DNA of 64,000 nucleotides from Jacaranda mimosifolia (Eukaryota > Streptophyta > Magnoliopsida > Lamiales > Bignoniaceae), in NCBI GenBank assembly GCA_018894105.1, contig CM032125.1:34147032-34211031 (forward strand), read 5' to 3'. Below the pieces are notes generated by a model. It was not told the DNA's origin. It made no database searches and saw only the letters and a list, made by a program, of their open reading frames with translations. The translations under genes and the position numbers were made by a program. Below, in pieces: positions 31,590 to 44,947 of the stretch (the stretch's first letter is position 1; every line of letters starts with the position of its first letter).

Positions 31590-32599
31590 TTTTGTCATTT
31601 TCTTAGCAAGAACAAATGTTGATTTTCTTTTGAAAAAGTTTGTTTGCATTTGGGATTTTTTTTGTTTAATAATTTCAAAATAATTATATTTGAGTTCTCA
31701 AGAATTAATATTTTTTTAATTGGTTGTATCCATTTCTGTTCTGTTTCGTATTGTCTTGTCATATTTTTTATTTTTTATTTTAATTTATATTTTATTTCAT
31801 AAATATATGTTGTATATATACGATCCACAATTTTGTATGAAAATATAGAAATTATGTTAAATTAGTATCCTATAAATTTTATTACTTGTGTAACATAATT
31901 CTTATTATTTAATTCTCTCACGTGATCACAGACAGAGACATATACAAAATTTTTAAATGTGGAGATAAACTACTTTTTGTAACTTTAAAAAAAAAAAAAA
32001 AAAGAAGAAGAAGAAGAAGAAAAAATAAATTTGTACTACATCAGTTAATGCAAGATTCTTATTTTTTATTTTCCTTTAATAGAAGATATTGCTATATTCT
32101 ATGTTGCTCTGTGGTTGAGGAATACATATCAGTAATTCCACATAATATAACAAGCAAACAGTTTCATGAGCTTAGTTGGACCGTTAGAGAATTAGGCAAT
32201 AATGGAAATGCCATTGTATCTGATTCATAGGTCAATCAGCATCTCATCTTTCTTCATGCATGCGCCTTTTGCCACAGCAAACCTTTTCTTCTACTTTCTA
32301 CGAACGGCCTAATATAAAAATCAATTCTTACAATAAAAAAATATCTATGAAATCATATATATATATATATATATATAATCAAGCACTAATTCTACATAGG
32401 CACAATCCAAAAACAAAATTCTACCATTTTAATGATTCACAAAAGATTTTTTTTTTTTAAAAAAAAAAGACCTTAAATTCTTGTCCGTGCATCATCAATT
32501 ATGTTACGAAGGACATGAGCATTTATTGGTAAAATTGTTCCCTCACACTCGTCCCATTCGCATGTATGTTATTGATATGTACCTCAATTTCAGGTGAAA
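31590..32599. other. Intergenic DNA, unit boundary
   Basis: No gene recognised. From about 31,928 it aligns with 1-600. A block at 32,075-32,300 is less AT-rich and well conserved with 120-345. An AT microsatellite lies at 32,358-32,378. Confidence 0.6.
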
Positions 32600-34023
32600 C
32601 TAGTTTTCATCCCATACATTGCACGGGTAATAATTATAAATATTGAATAAAAATAGTAATTTATAAAAAAATAACAAAAATTTTATTATAAATATTTTTG
32701 AAATATCAAACTAACAAAATAATTAAAAATAAATAAATAAACCATGGGCAGAAGGAAAGCCATAATATAAAGAAAGTAAACAAAAAATAATAATAATCAA
32801 AAGCAAAAATGAAATATAAAATTTTAATTTACCTAAACTCGAGACTTCGAATTCCTTTTATAATTTAGCCTGATTCATAAACATAAAAATTTATTAATAT
32901 TAGCAAATTATATAAAAATTACAAATTATATGCATAATAAAACTAATAGAATTTAACTCACCAAGTAACTGATCCTATAGAGGTGAAGAAAAAATAAGGA
33001 AATATTTTCATATCTATAAATATTAGTGTACTACATGTTTAGTTCTTTTTAGTATATATATTATTTATATGAATTATGAGCTAAAATTAAGGAACTTAAA
33101 ATAATTAGAATGTTGAATTGTGGAATAAAATATATTTTAGGGAATATTAAGTTAAGGGAAAATTTTTGGGACTAAACAAGCAAAGAGTGTGTGTGTGTGT
33201 GTAGAGAGAGAGAGAGAAAAGGAGGGAGGGAGAGAGAGTTTTTGTCAATCACAAAAGTTAACAAAACATACATAACAGTTATTCTTAATAATTAAAGGCA
33301 ATAACGGTTGTACTATATTTGGTAAGATTTTCAAATTCCTTAGCATATGTAGTCTCAAAATTATTAATTTAAAATAAATTAGCCATCATTTTACTTTATT
33401 TAAAATAAATATCTTATCTTAATAATGTGGCTTATAATCTAATGTGAACCAATAATACAAATATAGCTAGTTGATATGTAAATTAAAATTGGATGCATAA
33501 AAGTGTAAATATTAAACATATGAAAAGTAATAAAAGTGCTTTTCAAGAAATCAATTAAAAATATTTTTTACAAAGAAAGTTCTAAGTCTTAATGATTAAA
33601 ATATGAAATTATTAAACAAAACATATTTTATTTTATATATTGTTGGGGAGGGGGCACTAAAAAATTAAAGCTTCATACATCAACCGACAGTCCATGCATA
33701 AACTAATATATGTGTATGTATATATGTATTTTTATATTAATAATTCCATGTATAAACTAATATGTATAGGGAGAAATAAAATAAAAATTAATATGAAAGA
33801 TCAAATTTATAGATATGGAGTACTTACCATCATTCGATATGGAATTACAAAAAAATTAGTTAATATATTATTTTATATTAATAATAATATAACTCATTTT
33901 TATAGTAAATCATATATGGAATATGTTGAGATGGAAAAAAAGGATAAAAATAACTTATCCAAACCATTGTGACATAACAAACATTCTTAAAATAGGGTTG
34001 AATAACATTTTGCTTTATATAAA
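32600..34023 (-). mobile_element. Helitron-like element (i), unit B
   Basis: Counterpart of 601-1,676. The minus-strand 3' end reads hairpin CCCGTGCAATGTATGGG (7-bp stem with two G-T pairs), 7 nt spacer, CTAG (32,600-32,603) and host T: the clearest Helitron-type 3' end in the window. It has about 300 bp (33,565-33,895) absent from unit A. No coding capacity. It abuts element (ii) directly at 34,024. Confidence 0.55.
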
Positions 34024-35799
34024 CTAGCTTCTATCCCGTGCATTGCATTGGGTAATAATTTTAAATTTAAACATTTATTATATTTAATATAATTTTAGTT
34101 TAAATATTACAGATATTAAACCAAAAAGAATAATTAATTTAATAAAAAAATTATAGAAATTTTTTTGAATGCAATACAACAGTAGGAATAAGGGAAATAT
34201 AACTATATTTCATGTCAATACGATATGTCATTAGAAGAAATGCTGTTGGAATTGCACCATTTCCATCAAATTTTCACATTTTGACTACACACCAATATAT
34301 ATTAAAAATAAAATTATACAGTGTATATATATCCAGTATTTACTAAAATTGGTAGAAAATTATAAAAAATAAATAAATTAATATGGTTTTCAAATATTAA
34401 ATTTAAATAATTATTGATAGGGTATATTATATATATATATATATATGTATGGATATTGTATTCAAATTAAATGGAAAAATTATAAAAAATAAATCAATAT
34501 AGTTTTTATATCTTAATATTGAAATAATTAATATTTTAATTCTGACAAAATAATTATGTAGGGTCACAAAATTTGTGCATTTCACCTTACAAAAATTTTA
34601 AATTTATATCCTTCAAACCCACTTTCAGAGTTAATAATAATCGGTACCATGGTCCTATAATATTGCATATAAAATTCAATAACAATGTAAATTACTTATT
34701 CCAGCTTAATTAGACACTTATTGTACCATTTTTTTAATCTCATTTCAAAGTTATTAATTATTCTATTACAATTGTTAACCAATCAAATTAAAATTTTCTG
34801 CATGTAATATTGGACAATTTGATTAATTTATTTAAAATTATTTATATAATATTTAAAAGCATAAGATATATCAATAACATCAAAATTAGTCAAAAAGTAA
34901 AAATTGGTTGACTTTGTGAATAAACATAATAACAGCTTATGATCCAAGATTATTATATAAATATTTTCTTTTAAAGTCTTTTGAGGCAATTGAAAATATT
35001 TCTCTAGGGGCCTTGACATAATTAGAAAACTAATATAATTTTATCTTTCCTACTATATAAAAACATCAATGTTGAAATTGATTTTTATCATTTTTATTTT
35101 ATTTTAAAAAATGAGAACAAATTAAGGTAAGGTGGGGGGGGGGGGGGGGGGGGGCACTAAGCCACCACCAAAACGTCAAACCAACAAAATGAGAAAGGTA
35201 AACAAATTATGGGTTAAAGAAAGCAATAGCAACCCCCCCCCCCCAAGTGTCCGAAAGTGAACAGTTAATATAGATAATAGAAGATAAAATTTTCAACTTA
35301 CCACAAAATCGAGACATTCAATTTCTTTTGTAAATTAATCTGGTCGATATACATAAAAGTATACCATATCAAAAATCATATGAAAATTAGAAGATGCATA
35401 TATATTCAATAAAAATAGAATTCAATGCACCAAATAAATGATCCTATAGAGATGAAAGGGGAAGAAGAAGAAGAAGACAAACGTTTTTGTATTTTTAAGT
35501 ATTAATGAATTGTATGTTTCAATTATTTTTAGAATAAATTGCTTGTAGGAATTTTGAGCTTAGATTAAGGAATTTAACTTAATTAAAATATTTAAATATG
35601 GAATAGAATATAACTTTGGGACTATCATATTAAGGCTAATTTTCCAAACAAAATATAGCCTCCTGATTTTCCTGGGGCGTGGGGGGTGGGGGGAATGTAA
35701 AATTAATATGAAAAATGATATATATTTATATTTAGATTATATGGAGAGAGGTACTTACTAAAGTTAGATATAGAGTTACGAAAAAATCATTAATATAGC

Positions 35800-35833
<34 letters not shown>

Positions 35834-36090
35834 CTATAAAAAATTAATATGAAAAATCACATACATAGATATATTGAGTACTTACCAAAATTGGATATGG
35901 AGTTACAAAAAATCAATTAACATAATATATTAACATTAATTGCAAAATAATTCACCTTAATAGCAATTTATATATGGAAATATGTTGAATGGCAAAAAGG
36001 AGCAAAACTAACTTGTCCACATCATCGACTCATATGAAATATACTTATAATAGATTTGAACATTATTTTACTATATATATATATATTAGA
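34024..36090 (-). mobile_element. Helitron-like element (ii), unit B
   Basis: Counterpart of 1,677-4,286 without the hAT-like insertion. The 3' end has a hairpin followed by CTAG (34,024-34,027). The 5' end at 36,090 begins TCTAATATATATAT and is followed by T on the plus strand. It contains about 215 bp (near 34,849-35,055) absent from unit A and a 21-nt G run (35,134-35,154). Confidence 0.55.
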
Positions 36091-36098
36091 TTATATTA

Positions 36099-36582
36099 AG
36101 AGAGTAAATAAGTCGAATTCAAATCAAATTCGACAAAAATTACAAATTTGAGAGTTTAATAAGCTTGTTTTTAAAGGTTCAGGCCTTGATACTATTTGAG
36201 CTCGAGCTAACCTCACCAAAAAATCCTAAAACAAATAAATATTAAATTTTTAATATATATTATTATTTAATAATAATTAATAAAACACTAAATTAATAAA
36301 ATATTTTAAATTATAATTATTAATAAAACATATTAAATTATAATATATATTTTAATAATTATTATAATTATTTAAATTATAATATATTATAATTTTTAAT
36401 AAAACATTAAATTATTAACATATATTAATTATTTAAATAATATGTATAAAATAATATTTAAAAGAAAAGCTCATGAATTGATTCATGAGCTTTCGAACAA
36501 TTAAAGTAGAGCTCGAATTCGATTCATATTCAAGCTTAATTCGAGATGTGTCGTTAGTCGACTCAATTTATCTTACACTCTT
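36099..36582. mobile_element. Small inverted-repeat element, GTGTAAATRAGTC family
   Basis: Unit B counterpart of 4,293-4,780, with ends AGAGAGTAAATAAGTCG and GACTCAATTTATCTTACACTC and the central CTCATGAATTGATTCATGAG palindrome. Non-coding. Confidence 0.6.
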
Positions 36583-37389
36583 ATGCTATATGCAGTAAGA
36601 AATGGATATTGAATGTTTTGGCTGCCTACCGTTGCATGAGAGTTGACGAATAAACAGTACTCATCAAAGAGGAATTCGAGGTGGAACTAGTTATAGACTT
36701 ATAGCTGTTTGAGTTTATTTTCTGAAGATATTTTTATTTTTGGTGAAAAGAAATAGTAAAAAGCTATAAATATATTTTTTAAAATGAAATATTATTTTGA
36801 GGTTTTGTTTAAAAAATAATTATTCTGTAAGGTTGAAAATAAGTTGTATTTAGTAAATATAGTATTTTATATTAAAAGTCATGTAAATGTAAGTACGAAA
36901 AGATAAAAAGTGAAAATGAAAAGTGAATATAATAGTGTGTTTGAAAAAATATATTAAAAATAAAAATATATGTGAAAATAAAAAGAATTAATAAATTTTT
37001 ATTTTTACTTTTAAAAAAAATAAAAAGGGACTTCGAAAACAAAACCAGAGGAGCACTTACTTTTTGGATTCCTTCTCTTTCATCTATTTAATATGAAAAA
37101 ATTTCACACAGCAGCGATGCTCACCTCCAATTTTGTTTCTTTTTTTCTTTTTCCTTTATGAATTTTTAACTTCTTATTTCCTCTTTTTATTGAAGTAACT
37201 TTTGGGCAGACCGTATCTAAGGATGTAAATAATTACGAATGGTTCGAATTCTATAAAAAATTGCATTTTATTCAATCTTGAATTAAGATCAAATTCATCA
37301 ATCAAGGAAGTAGAGTTAAATTTAATAATATTCAACTTAAAAAACTACACAAACTTCTAGCATAATGTCAAACAAATTAAAATAGAGTT
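36583..37389. other. AT-rich intergenic DNA
   Basis: Matches 4,781-5,590. No gene seen. Confidence 0.7.
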
Positions 37390-38972
37390 AATAGCAATTT
37401 ACCCCCTGTGTTTTAAAAAATAGAAAATTTATCCCCTAGTAAAAATAAAGTTCAATATATCTCTTATGTTTTAAAAAACTACGCACACCACCTCCCCCTT
37501 CTCATTTGTTATTCATTGAATATAATTTTAATATGAAACGACTAATTTACCCTTAATCATTTAATATATTTTCAATTCAATTTAAATAACCTTTTATTAT
37601 TATTTTTTCTTTCATTCTTTTCTTTTCTTTTTATTTCTCATTTCTCTTTTATTTATTTTTTTTATCAATTATATTCATCTCCTTTATACAAATTTTTTTA
37701 TTTTTAAATTTTAAAAACTATTTTTAACTTTCTTTTATTTTCATCTTTCTAATTTATTCTTTTTCTATTTATATATATTATACACTAAACGTAAAATATA
37801 TAATATAATAAACATAAACATATAAATACATAAATGTATTTATGTATATATTTATAAATAAGCATTTTATATTGTATTTTATACCCCCACCCACCCACCC
37901 CACCTATCCCTTCTTACTTGCCAACGGCCATGGCCGCTGCTCGCAGGGCTAAGCGGCTAGGTCTCCACAGCCGCTGCAAATGCGGCCATGGAGGCTACGT
38001 TTGAAGGTGGCTATCACGGTGGCTACCGGCAGCAGGTGGGGGTGGGGTGGGGTGGGGATATGTAATATATATATACTTGTATATATGCATATAATATATA
38101 TATATACACATTATATATATGATAATATATTATATTTTATATAGTATATTATATATTTTTTTAAAACAATAATACGATTTAATCTAGACTATTGATTTTT
38201 TAAAAAAAAATCTAACGGTTGATGAATAAAAGTACAATTATCTTTTTATGTAGAAAAATTTAAGGCCAGAAGCATGCAAGGGCACGTGTCCTACACCCAC
38301 GCTCTCAGAGGGGTTCGTTGCATGATTTTTTAAAAGATGAAGGTGTTCTTTGTCTTCTTTTTTTTTTCACAAAAAGGTAATTTGCCCATTTTAGTAACAC
38401 GGATGGATTATTTGTAAAAATTCCAATTAAAATATGCAGTAGGAAAGTACTATCTAATGAGTAATAATGCACCAAATGGTCAAATTCGCAATAATGAATT
38501 GGTTAAATTATTTTTAAGTATCTTAAAAAGATAGGTTTGGATCTTTCGTCGAAATAATTTGAAAGATTCAAAATAAAAAATAGTGATATCTACTAACAAT
38601 AATATAACGAAAACCATCAATTAATATAAACTGATCCGAAATTTCAAATTCAATATAATACTTAAGAGTATATAAAAAAATATATCAAATCTATTCTTTA
38701 CAACAAATAAATTGATTACAAATTCTCATATTTCTACCCCCACCCCCACCCCACCACACCACACCCCATCTTACCTGCCAATGGCCATGACCGCCGCTCG
38801 TTGGGGTCAAGTGGCCAGGCCTCGATGGCCATTGCAAATGCGATCATGGAGGCCGCCTCTGTGGGCGGCTATCGGTGGTGGTTGCCGATGGGGGCTGCCA
38901 ATGGCAGGTGGGGTGGGGTGGGGTGGTGATATATAATATATTTACACATATATATATACTTGTATATAACAT

Positions 38973-39004
<32 letters not shown>

Positions 39005-39349
39005 GCATATATAATATATATTATACACATTATATATATGATAATATATTATATTGTATATTACATATTTTATGTATATATTTTTTAAAAAAATAATATG
39101 ATTTAATGTAGACCATTGAATTTTTAAAAGAAGATCCAATGGCTGATGAATAAAGGTATAATTATCTTTTTATATAGAAAAATTTAAGGCCAGAAGCATG
39201 CAAGGGCGCATGTCCTACAATCACGCTCTTAGGGGGATTCGTTGCATGATTTTTTAAAAAATGAGGGTATTCTTTGTCTATTTTTTTTTTTTTTCACAAT
39301 AAGGTAATTTGCCCATTTTTTTAACACAACGAGTTATTTGTAAAAATTT
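37390..39349. mobile_element. Inverted-repeat element with GC-rich core, unit B
   Basis: Counterpart of 5,591-6,659. It starts TAGCAATTTACCCCCTGTG. The right-end motif occurs twice (about 38,428 and 39,349) because the core and right part are tandemly duplicated in unit B. Two GC-rich palindromic cores are at 37,884-38,060 and 38,737-38,930. No protein. Confidence 0.5.
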
Positions 39350-39662
39350 CAATTAAAATACGAAGTAGGGAATTACTATCTAATGAGTAATAATGCACCA
39401 AATGGTCAAATTTATAATAATGAATTGGTTAAATTACTTTTAAGAATCCTAAAAACATGGGTTTGGATCTTCCGCTGAAATAATTTGAAAGATTCAAAAC
39501 AAAAAATAGTGACATCTACTAAGAATAATATAACGAAGACCATCAATTAGTATAAATTAATTTGAAATTTTATTCAAATTCAATTTAATACTTAAAAGTA
39601 TATAAAAAATATATCAAATCTATTCTTTTTAACAAATAAATCGATTACAAATCATGTTTCTA
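37884..39662. repeat. Tandem duplication specific to unit B, two ~0.85-0.93-kb copies
   Basis: Copy 1 37,884-38,736 and copy 2 38,737-39,662 both start CCCCCACCC directly after TA and run through the GC-rich core into AACAAATAAATTGATTACAAAT. Unit A has one copy (from about 6,120), continuing from TTTCTA straight into ACAAATTATTTAG. The duplication therefore arose in unit B after the segmental duplication, or was lost in A. Confidence 0.8.
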
Positions 39663-40461
39663 ATAAATTATTTAGTAGTTTTCATAATTAAGTCATATAC
39701 ATATTGGCTAGTTTAAATTAAGCCTCAGCGTAGGATGTGGAATCTTCGAATTGAACTAAAAATCCACTATATCTAAAAAACAAAATCATAAATTAATAGA
39801 ATTTTATATGTTTTGATTAATTAAATTCAAATAAAAAACAACTAAATATATACATATACATCAATAACTTAATCGAACTTTACTTAACTAATATTTATAT
39901 TTCATACTAAACCTAAATCACTGATAATTATTTTAATAATAAAAACTCATGACAATAATTTTATAAAGTATATGATTTTAATTTTAATTTAAGTTAACAT
40001 ATGATATTGCATTTATATATTATGTAATTCAATTAACTCGTGAGTACTAATTCAATTACTTAAAGATTGACTTAACAACTTAATAATTGATATGTTTGAC
40101 TAGGAGTTATTAATAATTATATGTATGCATATTATATTAAACCTATATCACTTATATTAGTAGAATATCATATAAGAAATATCGTCTTAAATTTTATTTA
40201 GTTATAGATTTAGCATATTACTCGAAGCACTTAGAGAATTTAATTTTATTAAAAATGATTAAAATAGTTATTACAGAATTTAAATTTTTTATCATTGATT
40301 GCTCTATGCTTGTTGATTATTTAGTATGTGGATTTTTTTAGTTTTTATTTTTATTTTTAAATTTTATTGTTTGGTCCCTATTCTTATTGGGAGTAATCAG
40401 ATTATATTTTTTGAATACAGAATTACATGGTACAAAATTAAATATTTTTAAATTTCAAATT
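39663..40461. other. AT-rich intergenic DNA
   Basis: Matches about 6,980-7,775. No gene seen. Confidence 0.65.
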
Positions 40462-41736
40462 GAATAGTTTCAGACTTAGCTCTTGTTTAGATTGATCAAA
40501 ATTGAATGATTATGAACTTTTTTTTAACAATACAATAAACTTAAAAATAATTTCAACTCATCGACTTGGACAAATATTCATTTCGATCCAATTTCTACAT
40601 TAAATTTCAAAACTTTCAATACTTATTTAGAGCTATTATTCAATAATTGTTGTGGATTTCAAATCCACCTAGCAATGCAATTATTTATAATTATCAAACT
40701 TAATAGTACAACCTTTTTCATGGACGTTATCACGTGATATTTATAAATACAATAAGTTGCTTTCTTAAAATAAAATAATTATACATTAACGTCACATCAA
40801 AATTTATAATCATCGATCAATGAAACCATTAATTAAGATTATCATTTTGGTCAGTTTTGCAATCAAGTTAATTTTGTCATCTACGCATTTTAATGATAGT
40901 ATTCCATTTGAAATAATCACAAACCGAAATATTTAAACTTTAACTAACTCATCGTAATAGTCTATGAAAAATTCAATATTACCAAAATATTTTTTTTTTA
41001 TCAATATGTTTGTACTTAGTTTGAAAGAGAACACTTAAATTAAGCACAATAACAAAGTTAACTAGTACAACATTAATTAATTTATTGTCTCTGATGGGGA
41101 GTGTAAAATTGAATAGTGTCATATTCAGCTCATGTTTAAATTGATCATAACTGAATGATTATGAATATTTTTTTTACTATATAATAAACTTAAAAATAAT
41201 CTCAAATCATCAACTTGGACTTATTCATTTCCCATTTCTACATTAAATTTCAAAACTTTCAATACTTATTTCGAGCTATTATTCAATAATTATTGTGGAT
41301 TTCAAATCCATGTAGCAATGCAATTATTTATAATTATCAAACTTAATAGTACAACCTTTTTCATGGAAGTTTTCACGTGATATTTATAAATACAAAAGTT
41401 GCTTTCTTAAAATAAAATAATTATACATTATCGTCACATCAAAATTTATAACATATCAATCAATAAAACCATAATTAAGACTATCATTATTGTCGGCTTT
41501 GCAATCAAGTTAATTTTGTCATCTACGCATTTTAATAATAGTATCCCATTTGCAATAATGCAAACCGAAATATTTAAACTTTAATTAACTCATTATAATA
41601 GTTTATGAAAAATTCAATATTGTTGAAATATTATTTTTATCAACATGTTTATACTTAGGTTGAAAGAGATCACTTAAATTAAGCACAATGACAAAGTTAA
41701 TTAGTCTACATCATTAATTAATTTATTATTTCTGAT
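40462..41736. repeat. Tandem duplication, ~640-bp unit, two copies (unit B)
   Basis: Counterpart of 7,776-9,141: copies at about 40,462-41,107 and 41,108-41,736, with GGGGAGTGTAAA at the junction. Non-coding. Confidence 0.8.
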
Positions 41737-42190
41737 AAGGGTGTAAATGAATCGAGTTCAAACTGAACAAAAATTACATGCTCGAACTCGAGCTCGATGA
41801 GCCTATTTTTGAAGGGCTTGAGCTTGTCTTATCAGAAAATTTTAAATCAAATAAAAATATTAAATCATTAATATATCATAATTATTTAATAATAATTAAT
41901 AAAATAATTTAAATTATAATTATTAATAAAATATATATTAAATTATTAATAATTACAATTATTTGATTATACATAATAAATATTTAAAATTAGAAAAAAT
42001 AAATTATAATATATATTAATTATTTAATTAATATAAAAATATTTAAAAATAGAAAAATATTCATGAGCCGGCTCATGAACTTTCGAACAATTAAAGTAAA
42101 GCTCGAGCTCGAAAAGTTCGAACTTAAGTCGAGCTATAATCGAGCCTACTCATGAGGCTTATGAGTTGACTCGACTCATTTTACACCTTT
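41737..42190. mobile_element. Small inverted-repeat element, GTGTAAATRAGTC family
   Basis: Ends AAGGGTGTAAATGAATCGAG and CGACTCATTTTACACCTTT. Counterpart of 9,142-9,601, with the same CATGAGCCGGCTCATGA palindrome. Confidence 0.65.
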
Positions 42191-43238
42191 AGTCTTTAAA
42201 TAGTAACAATTTTATTTATTAGTTTTTTTCTTAATTAGAAATAATAATAATAAATTTAAATGGAGTCCCAGATTAAAAAAATGTCCAGCTGATTTGGTCA
42301 GACAATGTAACAATTGTGAGGCCAAAAAGGAATGACACTTATTCAATTACTGAGGTCCAAAAGCCTTGATCTGATGAGTTGTATGCCAATATGCAAATTC
42401 CTGGTTTAACATGCAATTCCTGTTTACATAAAAGGGGCAAATAAAATTAATAAAGTGAAAGTTGAGGGCTAAAAATGCTATTTTCTTTCTCTCCTTTAAA
42501 TTATATAATATCCATATGCATTCATGATCAGGTTCGAATTTAAATTTGAAAACCTCTTCAAAAATTACTCGAGTGAAAGTAAATCTTTACATTCAAAAAT
42601 GAGTTTGCTTAGAGAATTCATTTTGTTGAATCTCATAGTAAATGCTTGAGCTAAAAATATAATATAAAAATACTTGAGTGAAAGACAAAAGTCCTTCCTA
42701 TCAAATACACGCTGGTGAAACAATAACTCGAAATAATTGAATCTCTATATCAACAACAAATACATCTTGTCATCATCAACACATCCCAAAATAAAATATT
42801 GGCCAAACTCTAAAATTGCATGATATTCAAAACGTGTTATTGTATCATTATAGATGTGATTAAAATTCGATATTACTAAAATTCTGATACCAAATTTGCA
42901 GAACATCCAAATAAGAGTTAATGGTCACATCCTCTTATCCATCAAATATTTAACAAAAAATGCAAAGGTTAGGTATTACATGAGGCTAGAATTAACCATT
43001 TCGGAAAGTTTGATGTCAAATTTGTAAATCACAATATATTTTGGAATTAAAAAGTTATATTTTTTTCTTTATGTACTTATTAAGGTAATATAGAGCTTAA
43101 GATTGGTACTAAACTTGCAAATCACATTATATAGTTAACATTAAAGGGGCAAAAAAAAAAAAAAATAAATACCTAAAATGATAAAAATAATAAAGTGAAA
43201 GTCATTGGCTAAAACTTGCTAACTTTTTTCCTTTTAAG

Positions 43239-43292
<54 letters not shown>

Positions 43293-43842
43293 TTATATGT
43301 CTTCAAAAATAACATATTGGCCAAACTGTATTGATTGCAACAGGACAGTGGGATCCCCCAATCAGACCATGAGAGTGGACCAATCCCAATTCTTGAACAT
43401 TTGTTCCCACAGCCCACCCACAATTTACTATTGGCTTTTATTTGCTTGCTAAAAGAACTGTTTCAGATATAAATTTCATGAGCAGATTCTGCTGTATTCC
43501 CCCCAATCCCTGCCTAGTGCCTACCTTATCTTCTTCATAGGCGGACAGAATCAGGTAAGCTGACAGCAGCATTTTTTTCAGAGTCAGTCTGTTTCTGTGT
43601 ATCCATTTAATTATTCTCCCAAAAGATAGCTTCCTCAGTTGCTATTCCGCAGGCATCATTGCATCATATGCAACCAGAAAACTTCAGGGGAAAGGGGGAG
43701 GGGGGGGGGGGGGGTTGCCTGCATTGGGTGGAAAAAAAGTGGGTGAAAATCAAAGATTTTTACTATACGATCTTTAAAATAAAATATTGGGGGGTTGGCG
43801 TGGTGGTGTTTAGTAGCACAGGGACCTTGTTTGAATTTCATC
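42191..43842. other. Intergenic DNA spanning the empty Helitron site
   Basis: No gene. Matches 9,602-10,677 and then, without interruption, 25,112 onward. The joint is the (CA)n(TA)n tract at about 43,241-43,293, the empty-site equivalent of the 14.4-kb block of unit A. A 15-nt G run is at 43,700-43,714. Confidence 0.75.
43241..43293. repeat. (CA)n(TA)n microsatellite at the empty Helitron site
   Basis: About 20 CA repeats followed by TA repeats. In unit A the same flanks are separated by 10,678-25,111. Confidence 0.9.
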
Positions 43843-44347
43843 TACGGCACCTGGGGAGGGGGGGGGCAGCTACTCCTCCATCCCCGTCTCCGTCCCCCAT
43901 TCCGGTCGTGGGGAAAATTTATCCCCCATCCCCACTTGGCGAATTTCCGCAGAAATTCTCAATATAATTAGTAATTTTTTTGTGTGCATATAATGATTAA
44001 AAAATAAAAAATTAACTAAATCACTATTAATATATTTTATTAATTTATATTTTATAATTGATAAATCATATAAAATTACTAAAAAAATAGTGTATGTATA
44101 TATAAAATAGTATATATGAAATATATATAATATAATAGTATATATGAAATATATAATATATATACATTAAGGGTATTTTAATTAACATGATAGAGTCGGG
44201 GACTCCGTGAAGCGGGGAATATGATCCCCATTGCGTCCCCGTCCCTGATTTAGCTTCGGGGGGATTTTAATCCCCATCCCCGTCCCCACAGGGAAAATTT
44301 TTTCAAATTCGAGGGCCCCAAAATTGAAATTTTTTTTGTCATGCCTA
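43843..44347. mobile_element. hAT-like small element, CCCCGTCCCC-rich
   Basis: 505 bp flanked by a perfect 8-bp duplication ATTTCATC (43,835-43,842 and 44,348-44,355). Unit A has one ATTTCATC at the empty site (about 25,658). Ends TACGGCACC and, inverted, TAGGCATGAC give a short imperfect terminal repeat. Subterminal zones on both sides are rich in CCCCGTCCCC/GGGGAC motifs around an AT-rich centre. The 8-bp duplication supports the hAT superfamily. No coding capacity. Confidence 0.82.
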
Positions 44348-44947
44348 ATTTCATCCAATGAATGTCCAGACAATTTCTTATATCAAAATTTTATGAAATC
44401 AATACGAATTCAAAGAAACCAAGAAAACATAGAAAGTTTCGATTCGACTGGCTTTGGAATGAATAATATTTACCAAGAGAGGGCCAATTTCCTGAAAGTT
44501 GAAGCAAATATTTTCAGACAAACACTTCAATCTTAAGTGTATCTGAGGAGATGTAAATTACAAGCAAAATCCATGAGACGGGTTGGTCCGTGTTTCAAAA
44601 CTTCGGAATAGGCACTGCAAAAACAATGAGTTGTCCATAGTAACAACAGAACTAGCACAAGAGAAAAGCTTGCTTTGATGGTAGAAGTTAAAAACTATCA
44701 TGTATGCATGAAAATGCTTTAATGTTATACATCTAAAAGTAATGGATATTAAAGGAAGAATAATGAATAATATTCTACTGCCCAGCATGATAAAGATACT
44801 GTCGAGAGATACCTTTTAATTATGGGGTAGGGCTTTGGAATTCATTTACACATGCCCAACCAACAAGTTCGTAAATTCTCTATCACCAAAATTGCATCTT
44901 TATGACACTAAGTGGCTCAAGTTTTAGTTTCGAACCATTTACCAAAG

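Larger units (their letters stand above)
1..31927. repeat. Segmental duplication, unit A
   Basis: First unit of a direct tandem segmental duplication. Position 1 onward matches about 31,928 onward with the same order of sub-features: Helitron-like ends, GTGTAAA inverted-repeat elements, the GC-rich insert, the duplicated AT-rich block, the HRGP-family 3' end and the PLAT-proximal repeats. Similarity is high but broken by many small indels. Unit A differs from unit B by an extra 14.4-kb Helitron/MULE block (10,678-25,111), an extra hAT-like element (2,664-3,394), and a loss of about 9.7 kb at the 26,838/26,839 junction. The left end lies outside the window. The unit boundary is approximate because it is defined only by where the window begins. 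Confidence 0.85.
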
